Source of the DNA: Reticulitermes lucifugus
Lineage: Eukaryota; Arthropoda; Insecta; Blattodea; Rhinotermitidae
DNA: 27,405 nucleotides
Direction: 5' to 3'
Assembly (NCBI GenBank): GCA_026260175.1
Contig: JAKCWW010004342.1
Location: 14,433 to 41,837 of the forward strand
Shown: in pieces, positions 18,504 to 27,405 of the stretch
How positions within the stretch are numbered: the first letter of the stretch is position 1
Layout: every line of letters begins with the position of its first letter
Made by a program: the position numbers and the translations under genes
The notes under the pieces: generated by a model
What the model saw: the letters and a program-made list of their open reading frames with translations, nothing else
Database searches by the model: none
What the model was told of the DNA's origin: nothing

Positions 18504-21500
18504 CTGCAGTGGGGGTAAACGTCCAGTTAATAAAGGTACGAAACGTCTTCATCGAAGGAAATCTTTCCATTTGACTCATAAATGAATCTATCACTCTGAA
18601 GCTATTGTGACTCTGAGACCTTAGTGAAGAAATATAAGTGTTCGTAAGGTATTATATTAATTAAAAAAAATGGGAAATAAAATAATGTATACGTGACACG
18701 TCAATACGTTATATAAAATGTACTGTTTATAAATAACAGTTACAAATTAAAGAAAATTATTTCCACATAACCAGACCTCAGAATATGTTTCACATTTTAA
18801 ACCCAATAGATGCAAATACATGTGTCCCTTTTATCGTGTCCCTCCGCAAGGCAGCTTTATCGCGTATAAGGCCAGCATCTGCCAAGATATCCCACAAGAG
18901 ATACGGTGCTAAGAGACGTGATAGAAGAGGTATTGTCTATATGAGCTAAATATACACTTAGGTTTATAGATAAAAAGTATGTAAATTATAACATATTGAA
19001 TACAGTGATAAGTATGCATTTCGAAACAAGGATCAGGACCATCGGATGGGTTATGAGAAAGGATTATAAAATTAGAATATTCGATGAAAATAAAAGAAGA
19101 TTCCTGGCATCAATTCAGAGGGAAGCTGCAGGAGATGGTTTACAAAATAGGAAATAAATTTATCACTGAAATGGAAGATGCTAAATAGAGAGCTGGTAAG
19201 AAGAAAAATCCATAAATGTCATATATTTATAAGCAAAGAAGAAAATAAAAATTCTAGAAATAATTTGAAATCTCCTGGAAAATAGTGCAAAGCTCCCAAA
19301 ATTTGTAGTATGTGAGGGTGTTTAGGAAGAAAGGTCAATACACGTATTGACATAAAGATTCCGACCCGTTTGTTACCGTTTGTTACCAAGAAAACTGTAA
19401 GATGCACGAGATTTTCTCGCTACAAAGTGTGTTCTAAATATATTTCGGTTAGAAATGTATGCAACCCCAGTGGCCGTGCGGTCTAAGGCGTGGGTCTACG
19501 GCCTCTCGCTTGCTGGGATTGCGGGTTCGAATCCCGACGGAGGCATGGAGTGTTGTGTGTTGTCAGGTAGAGGTCTCTGCGACGAGCTGATCACTCGTCT
19601 AGAGGAGTCCTACTGAGTGTAGTGTGTCTGAGTGTGATCGTGAAGCCTCGACAATGAGGAGGCATTGTCCCACTAGGGGCTCTTGCGCCCTGGGGGAAAA
19701 AACTTAACGTGTTCATTCAGCTCCGGATGCGCATGCGCACACAAACGCACAGTCTTCATGTGAGGTGTGTTACTGTGTTTTGTCTAAACTGGAATATACC
19801 AACACATTGTTATCAAAACTGTCCAATATCAAATTTCGCGAAAATCCGTTCAGCATTTCTCGACTTGTTATATCGAAAAAGTGGACCTACAGAGAGAGAC
19901 AGAGAGACAGGGTAAAACCAATATATGATTTTTTTAATTTTCTTTCGCGAAATCGCCAAAAGGAAGTAATTAAATGACAAACAGTAAATTTGAAACAAAA
20001 TTTCAAAGGCATTATTTTCTTTTGACGATAAAGTGTTCATGTCCTTACCGATATAACTTAGAACGACAGGCAGTAATATAAGCCCATGCGTCGCACCAAT
20101 CAGTACTATGCCGAGGTACATTCTGAAGTAGAAGATCTGGAAAATCTGTGACTTGGCGAAAGCCAGAACTACGATGCCCGCAAACTTGGTGAACGTAATT
20201 CCAGACAGAACCTGTGAGGAGATAAGGCATTACATAACCTTGTACAGGAATATTATAATATTATAAGCAAGTTTATTACAAGCTAATCGCACCAGCATTT
20301 GAATTACGAAAGTACTCACACATAGTTCGGCTATCTTCCATAGCCATCTTTAGAAGGGAAAAATATACGAAGACATATACAGCGTTGTTATGTGGCTTGT
20401 CGATTGTAAATGGTTAAATATGTAAAAACAATATTAATGTATACATAATAACGCTGTGCATGTCTTTGAGTATTATGGCTTTATCAGGACGACTATGGGA
20501 GGTAGCCGAAACATGTAGTACTTTTGTAGTTCTGGTGTAATTCGTTGGTAACAAACTTGTTCGTGTGTGTCAATTACATGGAATATGTAGGATATTAACA
20601 ATGTTATTATTATTTCATTTATGAAGAGGCGTTACATAGGAATTTGGGTGGTAATTTACTTACTGGGCCGCATCATTTCAGCGCCAACCTATCCCATTTT
20701 TTAAAGATCCATTAGTATAATTTCTACCATCTACGTCTAGATCTTCCAAGCCGTCTCTTAATTAAGATTTTCCCACCAAAACCCTGTATATACCAACATC
20801 TAACCAAGTTTGATCAATATGTGGTGTAATCATCATATTTTCAGATCGATATCATTGAAAATATTTTAATGTTAACAATAACTATTGACTTTGTAAAGAA
20901 CTGCCTTGGATTTTACCATAGATTAGACACAACAGTTCCCTTTGTAAGACCCCACGACTTACAGAGCTTCCCGTGTTGATAAGAGCGTCCTTTGCCTTAA
21001 GGACGCTCGTTTCTTCTGGTGACAGAATAAAAGCGTGCACAATGTGGCTGCAAAACTCGACAGCAATGCCGACAGCCTGGAACAAAACAAGTAATGGTAC
21101 ATGAGAACTGGACGCAGGAAGGACATGGGTTTAGAATAACATAACGAACAGCAGGGTATAAACTATAACCATGGAGACTCTGGCTACGACCGGCTTGTAC
21201 CACCCACAAATTCACGAACTTGTGATTGTCCCTAAAATAACATTAGTGTTACACTGAATTAACACCAGGCCTATCCCAACTAAGAAGGTACTCTGTTTGT
21301 TTTCTTTTATCTACAGCACGGCACATCCTCATAGTTACTGCCATAAGAATGTCAAATCTGAGCACGAAAACATATGGCAAGTGGAGCTATAGCAGGATTA
21401 CATCCACAAAGTCCCCGTCATTTTGCCTCACAACCTTCAGTGCGAGTGTCACAAACATCACAGACCTCCTTACCTGAGTCACATGATTGCAGCCGCTACG

Positions 21501-24500
21501 TAAGCAGACCAATACTGGCACCTCCACAGCTCTGACTGCAGAAACACACTGATCCACGCGCACACTACTTCGCGCACTCTCCTGACTTTAACATCAGCCT
21601 AGGCTCACTCATGTTAGCTGCGCCTGAAGCTGGACACTCTGTGGGGTTAATCCTGCTATACAGCTGTTCTTAAGCTCCATAATAGGTATTAGATGGAGGA
21701 AAAGTGTACCGTAAATTTCAGTAGCAGATTTTTTAGTTTCTCACTGCTCTGTTGTTGAAGTTCTGGGCTTCTGGTACGTTACACCCGTCTAGATTTGTAA
21801 ATGTGGCTTTCTGACGGGTCCTTTCTTCAATGTGTTTCTTTATTTTATGGGTATTATTACCTTTTATTAGTCTTATTACTTTAGTCATAACGTTCTTTTA
21901 ACATGTTTTATCACTCATGTCAGTCCAAGAACAAAACTGCTTGAGCATGCACAAGAAGGTACAATAACCCTCCGAAACGTCGGTGACTATTCACAACTCG
22001 ACACTGTATAAAAGGAAGAAGAACTGAATCTTCTATAAATATCAATTTGCAGCCGCTTCGCCCCCAGAGAGGAAGAAATTGGGAGCTCTTAATACGAGGC
22101 TGGGCGACCCGAAAGCTTGTCCAGGCGCAGGGGTGAGAAAAGTAGGGTGCCATCATGTCACGCACTTACCATGACGAGATTCACTAAGGAAACGGCGTTT
22201 AGAGAGACATTCCACCAGTACATGAGACCCCCGAGGTTCACGACGACCATAACTACCATCAGCAGCACGATGAGAGCAGAGAATACGTTGAATCCTGTCA
22301 ACACCAGGGTGGCCACAAACACTGCAGCCAAAGACAGCCCTAAAGACTGGAAGGTGTCCTCCCAGATGGTGAGGTATTGCTCGTAAAATGCGTAGAACAC
22401 GCTGTAAAACACGAGACTTTGTTTTAAGTGCATCCTCCAGTTATTGTATGCCTAACGATCAAATAAGCTTGACACATTTTCACAAAGACGCTAAAAATTA
22501 ATACATCTATATCAGTTCGTCACATAAAGCCCTGCTTGTTTAACAGCCCTTTAAACGCCTCTAACTACTACGTGAATGCTCTTTGTGTTTTCTCTTCAAG
22601 CCTGTGTTCCAAAAAGTTTGTCGCAGTCTTCAAAACGTGTGACCAACCCATCTCACTCTCATTCACTTAATTCCCATAATGATAATATTTTGTAAAGAGC
22701 AGGAATTATGACGATTTTTTTTATATATTTTTCTGCAACATTTCGCCATTCCTGTCTCTCTTAGATTCAAATATAGGCGAAAGTTCTTTCAGAAGTGTAG
22801 AGCCGGTGATTAGTGTAAGCATTATTACTTGAATGGTACGTTGTTAGGCAGAAACTAGGGATACGAAAAGGTTCTGTGCAAACATACTCACTGTTTTAAT
22901 CTCACTTAATCTTGTGGAAACGTTTGGTTTTCTACTATCGTTCACAAATTTCTGAATGTTGCCATATTTTTGGAGGACGGGTTATCTATGTTTCTGCTAT
23001 CGTTTGCCTTGCATTCACTTGACGACACACACGCAGGTGCGTATCCACATACAGTAATAAACACTCTTAACCTGACCTCTTCTACCTACTCACTGTAGGT
23101 GTAGTGGGTTATTTTTGCACCTGATCACACTAGTGTCACACACTACACTCAGTAGGACTCCCCCTGGACGAGAGATAGGCCCGTCGCAGAGATTTGTACC
23201 TGACAACACACAACACGCAAAAGAGACAGAGAATGACCCCAGAGGGATTCGAACCCTCAATCCCAGCAAGCGAGCGGCCGCAGACCTACGCCTTAGGCCA
23301 TCTGGACCAACATAATTATGATAAACAGATGAATGATGAATGACGGAACACATTAACCAAGCACAATCAAATGAGAAATTGTATTTAAAGTAGGCTGTGA
23401 AAATGTAAGTGTAAATGTACTTTAACCTTAAAAACAATAAATGTAATTTAAAGTTAATAAAATCTCTGAAAGAGGAGACGGATAATCCACAAAGATGGAA
23501 ATAAAACTATAATGGAAGAACATATAATGAGGACAATTCCTAATTAACAGTCAACATTTGTTTTAATTTAGAAACTTTGTGTCAGACGTAGTGTGACAGA
23601 AAGGTGTCGCACCTCTCTTATTAAGGCGGGGTGTTCGCAAATAAACGTGTCTACCTGTAAGGAAACACTTCCACTGCAGACGAGTTCAGGTGTTCCTTCA
23701 GCATATTGGATATGTCTTGCGATACTCGTCGCGCTGCCCTCAGGGCCTCGAAATAGTCTTTGGATGTCTTGAGAGTTGTGTGATATGCCATGAAGTAGCT
23801 GTCCATAGGATGTGCTTTGCTTTCGTCGTCCAGAAAGTAGTTCAGACCCTGTGAAAGTACGTGTGTTTGCGTCTGAATACTGCATTTATCATTCAGCAAT
23901 CTTCAAACGTAATGAGTTTGAGCGGGGAATGTAGCACGCGCGAGCCGAGATAAAAAATATATAATTTTAGTCAGAAACCCTGAAGGAAAGAGACAAATTG
24001 AGGGACTTTGTCATAGAGGAGAAGATAATATTAAAATTGATAATAATGAATTACCTTGAGATGTTATGGGCTGAATGCAACAGATTCAGAATAGGGGATG
24101 GTATCGAATATCGCGAATCTGGGAGGTCTCAGGTTCAAATCTCGGTCAAGAAAACGGATATTCTGAATTACGTTTTAGTGATTTTCCTCAGTTGCAAACA
24201 AATACTGGCACAGTACCTCAAAATAAGCCACGACGGCCTCATTTCACGTCCTTTCTAATTCATTATTCATTAAGGATCCAACCACTCGACGCTATTTAGC
24301 GCCAGTTGTTTACAGCGTCGTAAAATGAACAATAAATAAATAAATAAATAAATAAACACTTAGCGACAGCTGGCTTTTGTTCAAACGGTAAGGAACCTTC
24401 AAGTTTCATAAAATGCATGTAATTTCTTGACTTAATGAGAGAAAATTAGTTTAAAATTGGCAGGAGTCAGATGTTGGTACGTGGTCATAGCCGTCACTGA

Positions 24501-26075
24501 CAGAGTGGACACTACACTTTTCTTAGACTAGAGAAAAGAACCACAGCGTTTCCGAGTTGGATCCTGCTTCTTTCTTCAGGCGTAAAGTGGAAAAGTTGAG
24601 AACCTAAACAAGTTTAGGGTTTTGTAACTTTTATGCATTTACGCTCTTTGTTTACTTGACATTAATAATTCGTTCTGGTGATACTACTGAGCAAACACCT
24701 TGGTGAAATAAGGGACTTTTACAAATTTTATGAAGGTGGTATTGTGATATATATATATATATTTTTTTTTTCATCACTTGACAGCCCCTAGTGGGCCAGG
24801 GCCTCCTCAATATCGAGGCTTCACGATCACACTCGGACACACCACACTCGGTAGGACTCCTCTGGACGGGTGATCAGTTCTACGCAGAGACCTCTACCAG
24901 TCAGCACACAACAATCGCAACAGACAGACATCTATGTCCCCGGCGGGATTCGAACCCGCAATCCCAGCAAACGAGCGGCCGCAGACCCACGCCTTAGACT
25001 CGCGGTCACTGGCATCGGCTAGTATTGTGATATGCGGAATTGAAAAGGCGTTTTAATTTATAAGTTAATCTTTTAATGCGTTACGTTAAGTGTACTTAGA
25101 TTTACGGTAGAAAATGCCTGGATTTGACTCGAAAATGATTTACTAGCCGAAACATGTAGACACAATATACGTCAGTTACCAGATCTGTGGCTCCGCGTAT
25201 GAAACCCATAACCCTCAAATTTGAAAAAATTGAGATAATGCTATCTGTGTTTTTGCTGACCAAGTATCTATCACCTCTCAAAACAGGAACATATTAGGTA
25301 GTGCCTACAGTGAAGTACAGGCGGCAGCACTCTGCAGTAATTCTTTAAAGAGTAGCGCTTTCCGTGCATGAAAACTCAATTTTCTCGGAACGGGTTAAGT
25401 GTGAGTTATGCGTTTCATGCACGGAGCCACAGGAATATAACCTGAAGTTTTATATACCAATATAATAGCTGTGTAAGTAGGAGTTCAGATTCATAATCAT
25501 TTATATCTAAAAATGACCCAGCGGAAGGCATCAAGGAAATATGAAGAAGAACCGACACTTGTAGGTCCGTTAGAAAGAGCTAGACTCCTCAGGCAGACGA
25601 TGGAAGGCTTCTAAAATTTCAGTCACGAATACGACTGCTAATGAAGTAGTATTCCATCTTAGGACTTTATCCATCGTATTAATTTTAATACAGTACCACT
25701 TTTTGGAAGCTGTCTGTGCTTCCGTTTTAAGGCAAAGGAAAGCACGTGATCTGGTGGACCTCTTATGTAGAGCTGTTCTGTCACTGGGACCAGTGAAGTC
25801 TATTAAAATTAAGATGATGGAAGAAATCCAAAGAAAGATTACTTCACAAAGTCATATACTATCGTCAGAGCCCTAGGCCTAGTGTCTCAATACAGACTTT
25901 GCTTCATGGAGCTGTTTCAGTCTCGGTACCTGTGCGTAGGAGGCGTGACCTCCCTTGGCGCATTTTGGCTCTGGATTGCTGCGAAGAAATTCAGGCAGGT
26001 AGTGTTCGAACTCCTCAGTTGTAGGTCGGATCACGCCTTTCGACGCTGTCGAGGAACAGGCCACAGCCGATGAAC
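18418..26075 (-). CDS. NPC1: Niemann-Pick C1 protein, C-terminal part (six exons, 5' end outside)
   Basis: Exons 25930-26075, 23655-23848, 22170-22401, 20963-21076, 20049-20211 and 18418-18503 join in phase into the last 310 residues. NPC1 moves cholesterol from the lumen of late endosomes or lysosomes into the membrane. This part covers the end of the third, cysteine-rich luminal loop (CAKGGHASY) and the final membrane bundle. Family landmarks in order are [62 protein letters not shown] and [11 protein letters not shown]. The sterol-sensing domain and N-terminal sterol-binding domain lie upstream, outside the window. Insects often have two paralogues (NPC1a broad, NPC1b gut); I cannot tell which this is. 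Confidence 0.93.
19463..19703 (+). repeat. Class II tRNA-derived SINE, copy 1
   Basis: The head ccagtggccgtgcggtctaa is an A-box region like that of Leu/Ser (long-arm) tRNAs, and gcgggttcgaatcccg is the B box. The body includes ggtctctgcgacgagctgat and tcctactgagtgtagtgtg, ending ttgcgccctgggggaaaa. It lies in the last NPC1 intron, antisense to the gene. Confidence 0.8.
20049..20211 (-). CDS. NPC1: NPC1 exon (last membrane helices)
   Basis: The acceptor is ctcctcacag before 20211 and the donor is G|GTAAGG at 20048. It has 54 codons plus one base: [33 protein letters not shown], then [16 protein letters not shown]. The split Gly codon is completed by the terminal exon. Confidence 0.92.
20264..20563. 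mobile_element. Inverted-repeat element with hammerhead-like cores, inside an NPC1 intron
   Basis: The two halves are imperfect inverted copies (aagcaagtttatta...agtactcacacatagttcgg against ccgaaacatgtagtact...taacaaacttgtt), with acagcgttgttatg/cataataacgctgt near the centre. The left arm (minus) reads CTAAAGA, a perfect stem II GGCTAT/ATAGCC, then GAAC. The right arm (plus) reads TCAGGACGA, a CTA/TAG stem, then GCCGAAACATGTAG. Both cores are damaged. It sits between the 20049 and 20963 exons. Confidence 0.55.
20690..20800 (-). repeat. LINE fragment
   Basis: Minus-strand match to the GRP.. NIKM portion of the 3290 family (agattttcccaccaaaaccc, then gtctagatcttccaagccg on the plus strand). 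It is decayed, within the same NPC1 intron. Confidence 0.5.
20963..21076 (-). CDS. NPC1: NPC1 exon (VEFCSHI motif)
   Basis: The acceptor is ttttgttccag before 21076 and the donor is TCT|GTAAGT at 20962. It has 38 codons in phase 0 at both ends. [16 protein letters not shown] is the conserved membrane motif of the RND/NPC1/Patched fold, and the exon ends NTGSS. Confidence 0.92.
21077..22169. other. NPC1 intron, mostly unique
   Basis: No repeat is clearly recognised apart from ccgaaacgtcggtgac at 21976-21991, which resembles the 3' part of the hammerhead-like ends elsewhere. The 5' core of the motif is not intact. Confidence 0.4.
22170..22401 (-). CDS. NPC1: NPC1 exon (membrane segments)
   Basis: The acceptor is gttttacag before 22401 and the donor is ATG|GTAAGTG at 22169. 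One base finishes the split Ser, then 77 codons follow: [15 protein letters not shown], two hydrophobic helices ([19 protein letters not shown] and [17 protein letters not shown]), and [12 protein letters not shown]. Confidence 0.92.
22402..23120. other. NPC1 intron, nothing recognised
   Basis: AT-rich intronic sequence without exons or identifiable repeats on either strand. Confidence 0.5.
23130..23312 (-). repeat. Class II tRNA-derived SINE, copy 2
   Basis: Reverse-complement match to 19463-19703: ggattcgaaccctcaatccc (B box), agcgagcggccgcagacc, then ctacgccttaggcc (A box) on the plus strand. The 3' end is shortened. It is sense with respect to NPC1, in the intron between the 22170 and 23655 exons. 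Confidence 0.8.
23655..23848 (-). CDS. NPC1: NPC1 exon (luminal, YHTTLKTS to FPYS)
   Basis: The acceptor is ctttcacag before 23848 and the donor is AG|GTAGAC at 23654. It has 64 codons plus two bases of a split Ser. It includes [20 protein letters not shown], a luminal helix region shared with vertebrate NPC1, and ends VFPY. Confidence 0.9.
23915..24085 (+). repeat. LINE fragment, 5' part of a SINE-split copy
   Basis: It matches the [10 protein letters not shown] region (gcggggaatgtagcacgcg), the PEGRRP region (accctgaaggaaagagac) and NIKM (gataatattaaaattgat), ending at a DR-like cagattcagaatagggg. The same LINE appears to resume at 24375, after the SINE at 24088-24356. Confidence 0.6.
24088..24356 (+). 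repeat. SINE inserted in a LINE
   Basis: A B-box-like ggttcaaatctcggtc is followed by gattttcctcagttgcaaac, ccacgacggcctcatttcac, and a terminal cagcgtcgtaaaatgaac, with an (AAAT)n tail at about 24330-24356. It is the most complete copy of the 7855/15640 family here. Confidence 0.7.
24375..24440 (+). repeat. LINE 3' fragment, continuation after the SINE
   Basis: cgacagctggcttttgttca, then ggaaccttcaagtttcataa and aatgcatgtaatttcttgac parallel the DRWRA.VNA.MNLR..P coding end and the 3' UTR start of the 3290 copy (3727-3800). Confidence 0.6.
24776..25016 (-). repeat. Class II tRNA-derived SINE, copy 3
   Basis: Full-length-like reverse-complement copy: cagcccctagtgggcc at its 3' end, then tcctctggacgggtgatcag, gcgggattcgaacccgcaat (B box in a closed T-arm) and cgccttagactcgcggtcac (A box). 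It is flanked by a (TA)n/T-run at 24749-24771. It lies in the intron between the 23655 and 25930 NPC1 exons, sense to the gene. Confidence 0.85.
25185..25432 (-). mobile_element. 247-bp-type MITE, copy 2
   Basis: 248 bp, reverse-complement of 10965-11211 along its length. The TIRs (ctgtggctccgcgtatgaaa and tttcatgcacggagccacag) pair better than in copy 1. It lies in an NPC1 intron. I see no clear target duplication. Confidence 0.75.
25440..25925. other. NPC1 intron, nothing recognised
   Basis: No repeat or exon recognised between the MITE and the donor of the 25930 exon. Confidence 0.45.
25930..26075 (-). CDS. NPC1: NPC1 exon (third luminal loop end)
   Basis: The acceptor is cgcttcgcag before 26075 and the donor is CAG|GTACCG at 25929. 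Two bases complete an upstream codon, then 48 codons follow, including [18 protein letters not shown] and [11 protein letters not shown]. It ends in phase 0. The CAKGGHA motif is a strong NPC1 hallmark. The exon upstream of it was not found in the window. Confidence 0.9.
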
Positions 26076-26525
26076 CTGCGAAGCGACACGTCAGGAAAAC
26101 GAACGCCTTTTTAAGGAGATTTATAAAGAAATATTTTTCCCTAAGAAACATCCAAGTAATTTAAAAAAAAACGGATTCTTGAATTCTCGACAATTGAATT
26201 TACATGAGCCTTTACTTAAAGACATGTTACAGTGAACAGATTCTCTTAACAATTTAAAGCACAGTGATAACAATGTATACCAACTGCTTTAATACTAAAA
26301 CACTGCAATTTTCACACAGTATATTTATTATGGGTTCCGAATGATTGGTTTTCATAAATAAAATGCGATGTTGTTACCCATAACATTTCACAGTTACCAA
26401 CTGTAATGAAGAAGCAATATTTTTTCAGACGTATGAACTGAATTCTTAGATTTTTTTAGAATACCTTCCTGCTTTAAAGTGTTAAAAGTTTAACTGTCAT
26501 CTGTCATTAAACTCAAAATCAGTAA
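26076..26525. other. AT-rich stretch upstream of the first visible NPC1 exon
   Basis: Stop-rich on all frames of the minus strand. No exon for the expected upstream luminal-loop segment can be seen here. Confidence 0.5.
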
Positions 26526-27030
26526 ACTAACTTTATTGGGCAGAGTCATATTTGAGAAACTGACAGTTTCTCAGCTACCCAAGGCATTCCCCGCATTTTA
26601 TGGAATCTAAATATTCGTTGATATGCTCACAGAATCCCACAACCTGTCCATACTCTAAAGCAGATAAATCCAGTGCAGGACACACTATCCTATTTCTTTA
26701 AGAGCTTAGTATTATCTTGCATCTAGGCTTAGTAAGAACTAAGCCAAGTGGTCTTTTTCTTCAAATTTCTCCATCAGAACCCTGTAAGTATTTCTTTCCC
26801 CCCCATACGTACTATAATCTTCGCAATTTGATCACCCTAATAATATCTGGTGAAAAGTACAGATCGTGAAGATCATCATTATGAAATTTTCCACAGTCAC
26901 CTGCTATTTCCTCTCTCTTAGACTCAAATATCTTCCTCAGCTCCCTGTTCTCGAACAACCTCAACCAAATCTTTTCCCTTAATGTGAGAGACCAAGTTTC
27001 GCACCCATACAAAACAACAGGCAAAAAAAT
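26526..27030 (-). mobile_element. LINE 3' end, long decayed copy
   Basis: Minus-strand copy of the 3290 family. The frame at 26812-27024 reads [29 protein letters not shown] and NDDLHDLYFSPDIIRVIK. The downstream part is frameshifted, but attttatggaatctaaatat and gggcagagtcat mark the ORF end and 3' UTR. It lies upstream of the visible NPC1 exons. Confidence 0.75.
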
Positions 27031-27228
27031 GAAATGAATAAGAGAACTGGGGACAATGCTGTTACTTTGACCAGTCCTATCTTTATTTCCATGTATTTAT
27101 GAATTTAAAGACACTTCATCAACTGCTGAGACTTTAAAGCGAGGATTTGTAGATGATTACTGAATAATCAATTGAACACAACGCGGTAGGAAATGGTTGT
27201 GGTTGATTTAAGTACTAACCCAGGATTT

Positions 27229-27295
27229 GCAGATGAAAGCCATGAAGAACCTCTCAGTGTAGATGATGTACAGGCCCAGTTTTAAAACCGACGCC
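27229..27295 (-). CDS. Doubtful upstream NPC1 exon
   Basis: A GC-richer minus-strand segment reads GLYIIYTERFFMAFICKSW before a donor-like TGG|GTTAGT at 27228. The end aligns loosely with the F..P.L.K.W segment that follows the mid-protein cytosolic part of NPC1. No good acceptor is visible, and its phase 0 end does not fit the exon at 25930-26075. It may be chance. Confidence 0.2.
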
Positions 27296-27405
27296 CCCCC
27301 TCCCCCGCATATCAAGCAACAGGTGTTGTTATTTCTATCTAAAATATACAGGGCATACACAAAAGAATGGTGCGGTTTCAAAAGTGAATAAAAAATTTGT
27401 CTCAC

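Noticed and set aside
18289-18585. 98-codon plus-strand frame
   Set aside because: It overlaps the antisense of the NPC1 terminal exon and 3' UTR, which explains it.
23115-23315. 66-codon plus-strand frame with [11 protein letters not shown]
   Set aside because: It is the reverse strand of a class II tRNA-derived SINE, and the same words appear at 24791-24997.

Overview
This is an insect nuclear genome window. Two multi-exon genes can be read by splicing, introns are GT-AG, there are no bacterial gene features, and most of the rest is transposable-element debris. The repeat style (tRNA-headed SINEs, many 3'-truncated copies of one non-LTR element, pogo-like MITEs) and large introns suggest a cockroach/termite-type (Blattodea) or other polyneopteran insect. 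That placement is inferred from memory of such genomes and was not computed.

Layout. 1-1741 holds mostly AT-rich sequence, a tRNA-like SINE end and a LINE scrap. 1742-2187 is a GC-richer island with minus-strand open frames and a TATA box, of unknown meaning. 2628-8337 (minus) is a complete five-exon trypsin-like serine protease. Its exons join in phase into a 285-residue secreted zymogen with a TATA box and initiator just upstream of the ATG. 8.35-18.1 kb is about 10 kb of intergenic repeats: inverted-repeat elements carrying hammerhead-ribozyme cores, a perfect 75-bp fold-back, two kinds of MITE, an 88-bp minisatellite and several SINE and LINE fragments. 18418-26075 (minus) is the 3' part of a Niemann-Pick C1 (NPC1) gene. 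Six exons join in phase into the C-terminal 310 residues, through the conserved SYIGP end to a stop codon. 26076-27405 contains another LINE copy and one doubtful upstream exon.

The two genes lie on the same strand but are not obviously linked in function. One encodes a secreted protease; the other encodes the C-terminal half of a 13-pass sterol transporter of late endosomes (or of the gut, if it is the NPC1b type).

The most interesting signal is a set of elements with inverted arms, each arm carrying a hammerhead-ribozyme-like core (CTGAGGA, stem II, GAAAC, GTA) pointing outward. The best copy, at 17731-17777, has a perfect 6-bp stem I, a perfect 5-bp stem II and a 2-bp stem III closed by a tetraloop. 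This is the minimal architecture described for Penelope-like retroelements and related retrozymes. One such pair sits inside an NPC1 intron.
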